Made by a program: the position numbers and the translations under genes
The notes under the pieces: generated by a model
Told to the model about the DNA's origin: nothing
Databases searched by the model: none
What the model saw: only the letters and a program-made list of their open reading frames with translations
In this document: one piece after another, positions 53,893 through 61,977 of the stretch
Position numbering within the stretch: position 1 is the first letter of the stretch
Layout of the letters: every line of letters starts with the position of its first letter
NCBI GenBank assembly: GCA_943912755.1
Contig: CALTWF010000001.1
Location: forward strand, 174,224 to 238,223
Direction of reading: 5' to 3'
Source of the DNA: an uncultured Pseudomonas sp.
GTDB taxonomy: Bacteria; Pseudomonadota; Gammaproteobacteria; Pseudomonadales; Pseudomonadaceae
Length of the DNA stretch: 64,000 nucleotides

Positions 53893-54127
53893 CATGGGTA
53901 TCTACACATCTCGAGCAAAGGCCGACGCGGTCAAGGTAGGAGCTGCTTTAGCTGCGATGGACCGCGCAGCGGTCCCAAATCCTGTCTATCCAATGAATCT
54001 GGAGAAACGCGCCAGACCGGGCAGGGTGAATCCATGATGCGGCTTGGTCAGAGGCTCGTGCGGGATGGTTTCGGGACCGCGTCGCACGGGCGATTTGTGC
54101 AAACCGGAAGATGTGTAGATACCCATG
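53893..54127. mobile_element. 235-bp non-autonomous element, same termini as the 439-bp element
   Basis: Perfect 19-bp inverted ends (53893-53911 CATGGGTATCTACACATCT and 54109-54127) are identical to the outer 19 bases of the element at 48652. They are flanked by an exact 10-bp direct repeat CAGCGATGAG (53883-53892 and 54128-54137), the reverse complement of the repeat that borders the other element and again the end of a REP. The interior is unrelated and non-coding; it contains another REP-like hairpin (GGACCGCGCAGCGGTCC). Confidence 0.75.
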
Positions 54128-54183
54128 CAGCGATGAGGCCGGGAAGAACAGTCCAACCAGCAAGATCCCTGTCGAGGCTGATG

Positions 54184-54280
54184 GCCTCATCGCCGGCAAC
54201 GCCGGCTCCCACAAGGTCCCCGGCCAGCCGCTGGATCCAGGCCAGGCAAAGGACCTATGGGAGCTGGCTTGCCAGCGATT
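54184..54280. repeat. REP pair (inverted)
   Basis: CCTCATCGCCGGCAACGCCG and an opposed GAGCTGGCTTGCCAGCGAT with about 50 bases between. It is close to the pair at 6329 in sequence, including the GGATCCAGGCCAGGCA spacer. Confidence 0.8.
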
Positions 54281-54405
54281 GCAATAGCGAATCCACCACC
54301 TCAATCACTACAGAATCATCAGCCCCCGCCTACAACAGCTTCCCCCCGCTCGGATTTCCCCCTGCTGGTTTCCAGAGCATGCTTTTCCCCTTTCCGAGTC
54401 GTAAT

Positions 54406-54478
54406 GGCAGCTGCACACGGAGCGCCTGCGGGTGCACCGGTCCGCCTGAGCCGGTCTACCAATCTGTGTGCAGTTGCC
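54406..54478. repeat. Structured repeat element, copy 1
   Basis: Outer arms GGCAGCTGCACAC and GTGTGCAGTTGCC pair (one mismatch) around an ACCGG/CCGGT hairpin and the block CCGGTCTACCAA. A second copy with the same plan is at 54780. No gene is evident in 54282-54779 on either strand; the predicted frames there are not convincing. Confidence 0.55.
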
Positions 54479-54779
54479 ACCCTTCTTAATACGCTCAGAC
54501 ACCAACTGCATCCTCTCGCGATTTTCCTCACAGCCGTTGCTCAAGGATCCAGCAAAAAAGGCTGCAAGATCCTACAAAACCTCCTCTACATCCGACTTTC
54601 ATGTAGGCAATTTCCCAAGCATACTTTTCCGCCTCAGCAGTCGTTGCACTCTTGGAAATCGGCACCTAGTCTTCGCCGGTCGCTGCGGTTTGGCGGCCGG
54701 GTGTGGTAGCCCGTTTTCTAAGCGTACAAGCGCTCCATAAGCAAATGGCCGTGTAGCTGCGGCTGGTGCATTGCTTCAT

Positions 54780-54855
54780 GGTGGCTGTGCATGGGGCGCC
54801 TTCGAGCGCGCCGGATGCCTAGGACCGGTCTACCAACCTATGTACAGCCGCCACC
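54780..54855. repeat. Structured repeat element, copy 2, upstream of the DUF3077-like gene
   Basis: Arms GGTGGCTGTGCAT and ATGTACAGCCGCCACC pair around a GGCGC-TTCGA-GCGCGCC hairpin and the shared block CCGGTCTACCAA. It ends 55 bases before the DUF3077-like start codon and could be a structured leader of that gene. Confidence 0.55.
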
Positions 54856-54910
54856 CTTTCGTTTGGTAGCGAGAAAAGTGGCGGTTTCCCTGGCCTAGAG
54901 AGACCTCCAA

Positions 54911-55216
54911 ATGAAAAAGATCGTTCCAGATCCACCCTCCTCAACTCGCCGCACCACCGCGAACATCCATTTCGGCACCTGCGCCGGCGCCCATCCGCAT
55001 ATCTTCGCCGTATGCCCGGACGCCGATATCGAAGATGCCTTGGCCCACCTCTCCGCAGCACTCACCTCAGCCTTTGAAACCAATGCCCAGCTTTGCGACA
55101 TGCTATCCCGTCCGTTGGCGGACAAGGCATGGGCTACCTGGCAGTCGTTGGAAATCTGCCAGGCACTGACCGAGGCGTTGCGCAAAGGAGTGTCCCCTCC
55201 ACGGCCTGAAAGCTGA
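54911..55216 (+). CDS. DUF3077/DUF6124-like small protein
   Basis: A 101-residue cytoplasmic protein of a Pseudomonas-typical small family. It starts MKKIVPDPPSSTRR and has a helical core DADIEDALAHLSAALTSAFE; the family is of unknown function. The ribosome site is weak. It is preceded by a structured repeat and followed by a GTCGA...TCGAC hairpin. Confidence 0.75.
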   Translation: MKKIVPDPPSSTRRTTANIHFGTCAGAHPHIFAVCPDADIEDALAHLSAALTSAFETNAQLCDMLSRPLADKAWATWQSLEICQALTEALRKGVSPPRPES

Positions 55217-55227
55217 TAAGTCAATTC

Positions 55228-55257
55228 GTCGAAGGGCCATACCCATGGCCCCTCGAC
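55228..55257. terminator. Hairpin after the DUF3077-like gene
   Basis: GTCGA-A-GGGCCAT / ATGGCCC-C-TCGAC with a four-base loop; no T-run, so it may be an end-protecting hairpin rather than a strong terminator. The remaining bases to 55596 become steadily AT-rich and contain no convincing gene. Confidence 0.5.
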
Positions 55258-55596
55258 ATCATGGTTCCGTCGCTGCGACACTAAGGCTTCTTCAGTCATA
55301 CACTCGCAAAGGAACTGCGTCATGAAGAGTCTCTCCGTTCGCCATCTATACACCTTGCCTCAAGTGGGCACTGTCTCATTTATTAAAATCCCTGCTCTTA
55401 TTACCCCCAAAAGTTCGCATGAAAGCAACGAGCTAATATTGGCGCACTGACGTGTGCACGACGGATAGCAAAACCTACAAAAACAATGCTGAAAACAGTC
55501 TAACGCCCCAATTAAAAGTATCAGAATCCTTTCAAATAGAACACATTTAAATATACTAACAAAACGAATCAACAGACCCACCAAGGAGAAACAAAA

Positions 55597-56502
55597 GTGA
55601 GCACATACATTGAGCCCGTATACTTAAACGAGAAAATGGTACTCAACTGCGCAGCATACCTTTTCAAAGGTGTCGCAATGGAAACAGAGGTCCAAGACAA
55701 CAAGAAGACAAACGGAAAAGGGAGTTTAAATATTGGAATTAAGTTTTTAAGCGAGTTAATATCTCCAATCAATGCATCGACAGAGGGATCTAGAGAAACT
55801 AGCCTATCCACAAAAACCGCAAGGCGCTATACGTTAGGCGGACTGCACATGAGTCTAATAGACTCATTACACGAAAAAAACCTAATAGATCAAAATTTCA
55901 ACATCAACCAGCCCAATACAAATACAAGCTTTGTTGAGCTAGATGTAGTTCTAAAACCTGTCGACTTCTACTCAATCCTCGAAGCGCTAAAAATTTCCGC
56001 ACCACTAATCTGTCAAGTGCTTAAGAATTTCGGCAGTAAAATAAATCAAAATTTATTTTCAAGCAAAGACTTTAAGGACAACATACAAAAATACGAAGAA
56101 CTAACATCCAATATACTTTCAGAACTAGAAAGCGACTACCTTAAGTCCGGACAGCTGGAAATGATAATGTCTTGCGCTAAGACAAAAAAACAAATTGGAA
56201 TTTTAGACATAGACGTAACCGACGCAGATGCACTTTCTATAAAATCGAAACTAACAGATGGCAAATTTCGCGTAATTGGCAGAATTTCAAGGCAGATTGG
56301 CAATAATGAGAACATGAGCCTAGTACAAAGAACCATACTTTCATCACTAATAGACATAGTAGGAAAAGTAGTAAACATTACAGAAGGCGGCAGCGAATAC
56401 AACAAAGGAATATTTCTTGCCAGAAACATAGCACAGCAAGTCTGCCAACTAAATTTGCCAGGCCCTGCAGTTCGCGTGATGGCAATGTCAGTCTGCATAT
56501 AA
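55597..56502 (+). CDS. AT-rich orphan gene, DUF6414-like protein
   Basis: A 301-residue protein starting at GTG 55597 with a strong AAGGAG site. Codons are strikingly AT-rich compared with all neighbours, a clear sign of horizontal gain. The architecture resembles the DUF6414 family: PVYLNEKMVLNCAAYLF at the N-terminus, a Gly/Ser/Lys region, FVELDVVLKPVDFYSILEAL in the middle, and the ending LPGPAVRVMAMSVCI. No signal peptide, catalytic motif or convincing transmembrane helix is evident. The biochemical role is unknown. Its acquired status and position beside a Fic gene and mobile elements would suit a defence or stress function, but that is speculation. Confidence 0.75.
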   Translation: MSTYIEPVYLNEKMVLNCAAYLFKGVAMETEVQDNKKTNGKGSLNIGIKFLSELISPINASTEGSRETSLSTKTARRYTLGGLHMSLIDSLHEKNLIDQNFNINQPNTNTSFVELDVVLKPVDFYSILEALKISAPLICQVLKNFGSKINQNLFSSKDFKDNIQKYEELTSNILSELESDYLKSGQLEMIMSCAKTKKQIGILDIDVTDADALSIKSKLTDGKFRVIGRISRQIGNNENMSLVQRTILSSLIDIVGKVVNITEGGSEYNKGIFLARNIAQQVCQLNLPGPAVRVMAMSVCI

Positions 56503-56559
56503 AAATAACGGAAAAAATCACTTTAACACCCTTAATAAAAACACCCGCTCAATCGCCTT

Positions 56560-56598
56560 TATAGGCCGGACGCCTACCCAGCAGGCAGCCGGCCTATA
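56560..56598. terminator. Nested perfect inverted repeat after the AT-rich gene
   Basis: TATAGGCCGG / CCGGCCTATA with an inner GCCT/AGGC pair, 58 bases after the stop codon. It is the likely transcription-end structure, though no T-run follows. The rest of 56599-56744 is AT-rich and empty. Confidence 0.65.
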
Positions 56599-56744
56599 TA
56601 TAACCACAAATAAAAATATCGAGCTTAAACCCAATGAAAGCAGCACCCCAAAATCGCTCAAGGACGCCTTCCTAAAACCCAGTCACTACATGAGATAATT
56701 ACCAACAACCATGTATTTTATATATTCAGCGCCTACTTATTTCC

Positions 56745-58355
56745 TCACCACCCCCCAACCACCGAGTCCGCCCGCGGCTCCGCCCCACCCCACAACACTC
56801 CACTAACCGGATCCCGCAAAATAATCTGCCCCCGCCCATACTCCGTAGAATCACTAACCACCACCACCTCATGCCCCCGCCTTATCAGTGCATTAATCAA
56901 ATCCCGCGAAGCCCCCTGCTCCACCCCAACCCTCATCCCCCCCAACCACTGCCACCTCGGCGCATCCAGTGCCGCCTGCGGATTCAACGCAAAATCCACC
57001 ATATTCATCACCATCTGCACATGCCCCTGCGGCTGCATATACCCGCCCATGACCCCAAACGGCCCCAGTGCTTCCCCGTCCTTGGTCAGGAACCCGGGGA
57101 TGATGGTGTGAAAGGTCTTCTTCCCAGGCAAAAGACAATTGGCATGCGAAGAGTCCAGACTGAATTCCTGCCCCCGGTTCTGCAGGGCAATACCACTGTC
57201 GGGCAGCACCACCCCCGAACCAAACCCGTGGTAGTTGCTCTGGATAAACGAAACCATATTCCCTTCGCCATCCGCCGTGGCCAGGTACACCGTGCCGCTG
57301 GCCAGCGGATCCCCATGCACCGGCGGCTGCGCCTGCTCGCCGATCTGCGCCCGACGCCGCGCGGCATAGTCGTCGCTCAACAAATCGGCCACCGCCACCC
57401 GCATATGCTCCGGGTCGGTGATGTAGTGCAGGCCGTCGCTGTACGCCAGCTTCATCGCCTCCAGTTGCCGGTGCCAGGTGAGCTGGCTGTCGCGGTGATC
57501 GAAGTCGAAGCCTTCGAGGATTTTCAGCGCCATCAGCGCCACCAGCCCCTGCCCGCTGGGCGGGATCTCCCAGACGTCCACCCCGCGATAGTTGATCGAG
57601 ATCGGGTCGACCCATTGCGCGCGATAGCCTTCCAGGTCACTGGCCCGCAGGTACCCGCCGGTAGCACGTGAATGCGCATCCAGGCGCTGGGCGATGGCGC
57701 CTCGGTAGAAACTTTCGCAGCGCGTCGAGGCCAGCTCTTCCAGCGTCGCGGCCTGCGCAGGGTTGCGGAACATTTCCCCGGCCCCGGGCGCGCGGCCGTC
57801 GATGAGGAAGGTGTCGAACCAGGCTTGCAGCACGCCATCGCGATGCGGGCCGAATTCCTTGAGCGCGAGTTGCCATTGGTGGGCAACCACCGGCGATACC
57901 GGAAAGCCCTCGCGGGCCAGGCTGATCGCAGGCTTCAAGAGATCGGCGAACGGCAGCTTGCCGAAGCGCTCCGAAAGCTCCGCCCAGGCCGAGGGGCAAC
58001 CGGGGACGGTGACCGGCGTCCATCCATACAGCGGCATTTCGGAATGCCCCGCTGCCTTGACGGCCTCCATCGACAACGCCGCCGGCGCGTGGCCGTTGCC
58101 GGCGAGGCCGTGCAGCTGGTCCTTGCTCCAGACCAGGGCGAAGGCGTCGCCGCCAATGCCGCAGCCCGTGGGTTCGACCACGGTCAGGGCGGCGGCGGTG
58201 GCGATGGCGGCGTCGATGGCGTTGCCGCCTTTTTGCAGGATTTCCATCCCGGCCTGGGCCGCCAGCGGCTGCGAGGCGGCGACCATGCCGCGGCGGGCAA
58301 AGACGCTCTGGCGCTGCGAGGGATAGGGGTATTCGTGGGCAGAGAGATTCAACAT
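56745..58355 (-). CDS. Gamma-glutamyltransferase-family protein
   Basis: A 536-residue Ntn-hydrolase of the Ggt family. The autoprocessing site and nucleophile are Thr355 in SGTVYLATADGEGNM, and GGNAIDAAIATAAALTVVEP is the family block near the N-terminus. Unlike E. coli Ggt it has no signal peptide, so it is probably cytoplasmic. It would cleave or transfer a gamma-glutamyl or similar acyl group. It lies 39 bases downstream of an amino-acid ABC importer on the same strand, suggesting the imported compound is its substrate. Confidence 0.88.
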   Translation of the reverse strand: MLNLSAHEYPYPSQRQSVFARRGMVAASQPLAAQAGMEILQKGGNAIDAAIATAAALTVVEPTGCGIGGDAFALVWSKDQLHGLAGNGHAPAALSMEAVKAAGHSEMPLYGWTPVTVPGCPSAWAELSERFGKLPFADLLKPAISLAREGFPVSPVVAHQWQLALKEFGPHRDGVLQAWFDTFLIDGRAPGAGEMFRNPAQAATLEELASTRCESFYRGAIAQRLDAHSRATGGYLRASDLEGYRAQWVDPISINYRGVDVWEIPPSGQGLVALMALKILEGFDFDHRDSQLTWHRQLEAMKLAYSDGLHYITDPEHMRVAVADLLSDDYAARRRAQIGEQAQPPVHGDPLASGTVYLATADGEGNMVSFIQSNYHGFGSGVVLPDSGIALQNRGQEFSLDSSHANCLLPGKKTFHTIIPGFLTKDGEALGPFGVMGGYMQPQGHVQMVMNMVDFALNPQAALDAPRWQWLGGMRVGVEQGASRDLINALIRRGHEVVVVSDSTEYGRGQIILRDPVSGVLWGGAEPRADSVVGGW

Positions 58356-58394
58356 GGCAGAAGGCTCTTCAAACTCGGAATTCGATGGATAGGC

Positions 58395-59174
58395 TCACAG
58401 CACGCGGCTGAGAAACGCCCGGGTACGCGGATGGCTCGGTCGGTTGAAGATCTGTTCCGGCGGGCCCTGCTCGATCAGTTCGCCCTGGTCGAGCACCACC
58501 ACGCGGTCGGCCACTTCCTTGGCGAAACCCATTTCGTGGGTGACCACGACCATGGTCATGCCCTCCTCGGCCAGCTCCTTCATCACCTGCAACACCTCGC
58601 CGACGATTTCCGGGTCGAGGGCGCTGGTGGGTTCGTCGAACAGCATGGCCTGGGGCTTCATCGCCAACGCCCGGGCGATGGCCACGCGCTGTTGCTGGCC
58701 GCCGGAGAGCATCGACGGGTAGTGCCCGCCCTTGTCCGCCAGGCCGACCCGGGCCAGCAGTTTCTGCGCCTGTTCCAGGGCTTCGGCCCTGGCTACGCCG
58801 AGCACCTGCACCGGGGCTTCAATGATGTTTTCCAGGGCGGTCATGTGCGGGAACAGGTTGAAGCGCTGGAAGACCATGCCGATATCCCGGCGCTGGCGGG
58901 CGATATTGCGTTCGGAGTCGCGTACCAGGCTGCCGTCGGGGCGCTCGCGGTAGCCCATGGCGTGGCCGTTGACGCGGATGCGCCCGCCCTGGATGTCTTC
59001 CAGCAGGTTGATGCAGCGGATGAAGGTGGTCTTGCCCGACCCGGAGGCACCGATCAGCACCACCACTTCGCCGCGCTTCACTTGCAGCGACACGCCCTTG
59101 AGGATCTGCAAGGCGCCGAAGGACTTGTGGATGTCCAGCGCCTCGATGACCAGTTCTTCGCTTTTCTGCGCCAT
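58395..59174 (-). CDS. Polar amino acid ABC transporter ATP-binding protein
   Basis: A 259-residue ATPase of the GlnQ/HisP type. Walker A is [10 protein letters not shown], the signature is [16 protein letters not shown], Walker B is [12 protein letters not shown], and the switch His is in [12 protein letters not shown]. The start codon lies three bases after the permease stop. It energises the importer together with the two genes before it. Confidence 0.93.
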   Translation of the reverse strand: MAQKSEELVIEALDIHKSFGALQILKGVSLQVKRGEVVVLIGASGSGKTTFIRCINLLEDIQGGRIRVNGHAMGYRERPDGSLVRDSERNIARQRRDIGMVFQRFNLFPHMTALENIIEAPVQVLGVARAEALEQAQKLLARVGLADKGGHYPSMLSGGQQQRVAIARALAMKPQAMLFDEPTSALDPEIVGEVLQVMKELAEEGMTMVVVTHEMGFAKEVADRVVVLDQGELIEQGPPEQIFNRPSHPRTRAFLSRVL

Positions 59175-59177
59175 GGC

Positions 59178-59954
59178 TCAGCGTCCTCTCAGCAGTTTCA
59201 GGGTGCCGCGGCCGAACATGCGGCTGGCGGCCGGGGGTGGCGTGCCGGGCCGGTCGGACTGGCCGAAGCGGTTTTCCAGCCAGCGCTGGAAGAAGCCCCA
59301 CAAGGTGGTGAGCAGCAGGAAGTAGATGGCGACGACCAAGTACAGCTCGAACACGCGGAAGGTCGCCGAGGTGACCATCTGCGTGCTGAGCAGCAGCTCC
59401 TGCACGCCGATCACGCTGACCAGGGTGGTGTTTTTCAGCATCACGTTGAATTCGTTGCCGATCGGCGGAACGATCACGCGGAACGCCTGGGGCAGGACGA
59501 TGCGCCGCATCAGCTTGCCGAAGGTCATGCCCAGCGAGCGCCCGGCCTCGTACTGGCCCTTGTCCACCGCGCCGATGCCGGCGCGGATGATCTCGGCCAT
59601 GTAGGCGCCTTCGTTAAGGCCCAGGGCGATGATCGCCGCCTGGATATTGCCGGGCACCACCAGGCCCAGCAGCTCGATATCCTCGAAGCGGAAGATCCCG
59701 CCCGCCGCCAGCGCGGTGTAGAGGAAGACGATCTGCACCAGCAGCGGCGTGCCGCGCATCAGCCATACATAGAAACGCACCGGCCATTGCAGCAGCGGGT
59801 TGCTCGACAGGCGCATCAGCGCCGCCGCCAGCCCCAGCGCACAACCCAGGGCCATGGCCAGCACGGCGATCAGGCAGGTCAGCCACAGCCCGGTGAGGTA
59901 CACCCCGCTCGGTTGCAGCAGGTACTGCCAGAACACATCCCAATTGAAGTTCAT
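59178..59954 (-). CDS. Polar amino acid ABC transporter permease
   Basis: A 258-residue HisM/GlnP-type permease with about five helices. Landmarks are VRFYVWLMRGTPLLVQIVFL and EAGRSLGMTFGKLMRRIVLP (EAA loop). Only one permease gene is present, so it should act as a homodimer. The start lies 12 bases after the binding-protein stop. Confidence 0.92.
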   Translation of the reverse strand: MNFNWDVFWQYLLQPSGVYLTGLWLTCLIAVLAMALGCALGLAAALMRLSSNPLLQWPVRFYVWLMRGTPLLVQIVFLYTALAAGGIFRFEDIELLGLVVPGNIQAAIIALGLNEGAYMAEIIRAGIGAVDKGQYEAGRSLGMTFGKLMRRIVLPQAFRVIVPPIGNEFNVMLKNTTLVSVIGVQELLLSTQMVTSATFRVFELYLVVAIYFLLLTTLWGFFQRWLENRFGQSDRPGTPPPAASRMFGRGTLKLLRGR

Positions 59955-59966
59955 CGTTGGTGTTCC

Positions 59967-60773
59967 TCAATCGAGGGTGTCGCTGCTGACATGCCAGGTA
60001 TCCAGCAATTTGGCGTAGCTGCCATCGGCGCGCATGTCGTCGACGATCTGCTGCACGGCGGTGCTGAGCTGCTGGTCGTCCTTGCGCATGCCGAGGCCGG
60101 TGAGGATGCGGCTGAATGCCGGCACGCCTTCCTCGAACAGGTCCGGCGCCATGGCGGCGTAGTAGCCGGCGGTCTCCACCGTGGTGCCGTAGGCGTCCAC
60201 CTGGTTGATGCGCAGGGCCTGGAAGGCGTCGGTGTCGGTGTTGTAGACCACCACCTTCATCGGCGCCTTGCCGGCCTTGGCCAGGGCTTCGTTATGGGCG
60301 TCGAGCAGGGTCTTGATGGTCGAGCCGTTGAGCACCGCGACCTTGTGCGCGGACAGGTCGTCCAGGGTCTTCAGCGCCTTGGGGTTGCCCTTGGGCACCA
60401 CCACTGCCTGGCTGGAGTACATGTAGTTGACGATATCGATCACCTGGCGCCGTTCGGGCTTGTCGAACAGCTGGTCGACGATCATGTCGCACTGCCCGGC
60501 CAGCAGGGCCGGCACCAGCCCGGAGAACGGGATCACCCGCCATTGCACCTGCTTGTTATCCAGGCGTTTGGCGATTTCCAGGCCGAGGTCGACGGTCAGC
60601 CCGCGCGGCTTCTGCGCGGCGTCGAAGGAGACCAGGGGCGGTGAGTCCATCCCCGAGCAGTAGGTGAGTTTTTCGACCGTTTTCAGGCGCTCGGGCACCT
60701 GGGGCGCGGCGGCGGCCCATTGCGTGCTCACAGCGAGGGAAACAGCCACCAGCAAGGCGCGGCGTAAATGCAT
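59967..60773 (-). CDS. Amino acid ABC transporter substrate-binding protein
   Basis: A 268-residue periplasmic protein with a signal peptide (MHLRRALLVAVSLAVSTQWAA, cleaved near AAAAP). ATG 60773 is chosen for its GGAG site; the frame extends to 60800 but adds a non-signal-like stretch. The family-3 solute-binding fold shows YCSGMDSPPLVSFD, GLTVDLGLEIAKRL and CDMIVDQLFDKPERRQVIDI. It is first in the operon, ahead of permease, ATPase and the Ggt-like enzyme. Confidence 0.92.
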   Translation of the reverse strand: MHLRRALLVAVSLAVSTQWAAAAPQVPERLKTVEKLTYCSGMDSPPLVSFDAAQKPRGLTVDLGLEIAKRLDNKQVQWRVIPFSGLVPALLAGQCDMIVDQLFDKPERRQVIDIVNYMYSSQAVVVPKGNPKALKTLDDLSAHKVAVLNGSTIKTLLDAHNEALAKAGKAPMKVVVYNTDTDAFQALRINQVDAYGTTVETAGYYAAMAPDLFEEGVPAFSRILTGLGMRKDDQQLSTAVQQIVDDMRADGSYAKLLDTWHVSSDTLD

Positions 60774-60844
60774 GACCAGACACTCCACTTCGTTGGACAA
60801 CGGCAGGATTCAAAGTCAAAACACGGGCGGATTCGGCTCCGCCT

Positions 60845-61513
60845 CTATTTTTCCGATTGCAGGAACTGGATCAGCGCCGGCACGGTGCCCTCGATATGCT
60901 CGCGGACCACGGCTTCGGCCTTGTCGGCATCACCGGCGCGGATGGCATCGAGGATCACCGCGTGTTCCTCGCGGGCGCTGAGGGGTTTGTCGCCGTGCTG
61001 CAGCCACAGGCGCATGGGCGCCTCGACCAGCGAGTACAGCGCGGAAATCTGCTTCATCAGCCGCGGGCGGCCGGCGAGGCTGCACAGGTATTCGTGGAAG
61101 GCACGGTGGCGGCGCACCCACTGCGCGCTTTCATCGCGGTAGTCATCCATCTCGTCGAGCATGCGCTCCAGGGCGGCCAGCTGGCGTTCGCCGATATGGC
61201 TGACCGCGACCCGCACCGCCAGGCCTTCCAGCGCGCTGCGCATCTCGAACACTTCATGCAGCTCGTCGATATCCAGGCCGCTGACCACCGCACCACGGTT
61301 GGGCCGCAGGGTCACCAGGCCCTGGGCGTCGAGCCGGCGGAATGCCTCGCGCACCGGCATGCGGCTCATGCCGATTTCCGTGGCGATGTCCTCGGCGATC
61401 AGCCGGTCACCCTTGCGGTAGCGGCCACAGCAGATGGCCTCCAGCAGGAAGTTGTAGGCCTCCTCCTCGGCGGTCTGCGGCTGACGTTCAACGTAAGCGG
61501 GGGCGAATTGCAT
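60845..61513 (-). CDS. GntR-family regulator (FadR/FCD subgroup)
   Basis: A 222-residue regulator. The winged helix is at ~15-75 (IATEIGMSRMPVREAFRRL, LVTLRPNRGAVV), followed by an all-helical FCD ligand domain with HRAFHEYLCSLAG, a likely metal/ligand site. ATG 61513 follows AGGTG; an in-frame ATG at 61543 lies within the operator region. It lies just upstream of the ABC importer on the same strand and is its probable regulator. Confidence 0.9.
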   Translation of the reverse strand: MQFAPAYVERQPQTAEEEAYNFLLEAICCGRYRKGDRLIAEDIATEIGMSRMPVREAFRRLDAQGLVTLRPNRGAVVSGLDIDELHEVFEMRSALEGLAVRVAVSHIGERQLAALERMLDEMDDYRDESAQWVRRHRAFHEYLCSLAGRPRLMKQISALYSLVEAPMRLWLQHGDKPLSAREEHAVILDAIRAGDADKAEAVVREHIEGTVPALIQFLQSEK

Positions 61514-61532
61514 GGGGTGGCACCTTTGTATT

Positions 61533-61560
61533 TTTGTATCCAATTATCCATGGATACGAA
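61533..61560. promoter_or_regulatory. Probable GntR operator
   Basis: TTTGTATCCA (61533-61542) and TGGATACGAA (61551-61560) form an inverted repeat (one mismatch) with an eight-base spacer, and ATCCATGGAT makes a second palindrome inside it. It sits 20-47 bases upstream of the GntR start, fitting autoregulation. Confidence 0.65.
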
Positions 61561-61742
61561 AAGCAGGATGCGTGCCAGATTATTCGAGTGGCACTCAAGC
61601 GATTGATTTGGATGGGGAAGATCGCTGCTCATGCCAGTGCGGGGCGGGGGGCGGTGCTACCAAATGGCTCAGTGTGCGACCCAAAACCGTGCATTCCGGT
61701 AGCCCGGTAACAAACCGCCAACTCTGCATGGCCCTCGGGACC

Positions 61743-61838
61743 ATCGCTGGCAAGCCAGCTCCCACAGAGTTCCGGGCCAGCCGCAGTATCTGTGCTCGAC
61801 GCGATCCTTGTGGGAGCTGGCTTGCCAGCGATGAGGCC
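61743..61838. repeat. REP pair (inverted)
   Basis: ATCGCTGGCAAGCCAGCTCC and GAGCTGGCTTGCCAGCGATG with about 50 bases between. Bases 61561-61742 and 61839-61916 show no gene on either strand that I can support. Confidence 0.88.
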
Positions 61839-61916
61839 TTGAGAAACACGAGCTACGCTCAACCGAAGCAATTCCCAGTGCATCACTCGGAATTTCACAT
61901 TCGACCAATGAACTAT

Positions 61917-61945
61917 CTGGTTAATTAGCTAGCTAAGCGTATAAT
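61917..61945 (+). promoter_or_regulatory. Probable gcd promoter
   Basis: A perfect -10 TATAAT (61940-61945) lies 33 bases before the gcd start codon, with a weak -35 CTGGTT at 61917-61922 and 17-base spacing. The region is AT-rich compared with its surroundings. Confidence 0.55.
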
Positions 61946-61977
61946 CGCCCCCGCATTCACACAGCGAGATACCCGGC

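Noticed and set aside
55360..55584. 74-residue minus-strand frame with a hydrophobic N-terminus, possible type I toxin
   Set aside because: No ribosome site or promoter of its own could be seen, and it lies antisense to the leader of the AT-rich gene where chance frames of this kind are expected.
57672..60644. 990-residue plus-strand frame
   Set aside because: Antisense to four well-recognised genes (Ggt-like, ATPase, permease, binding protein).
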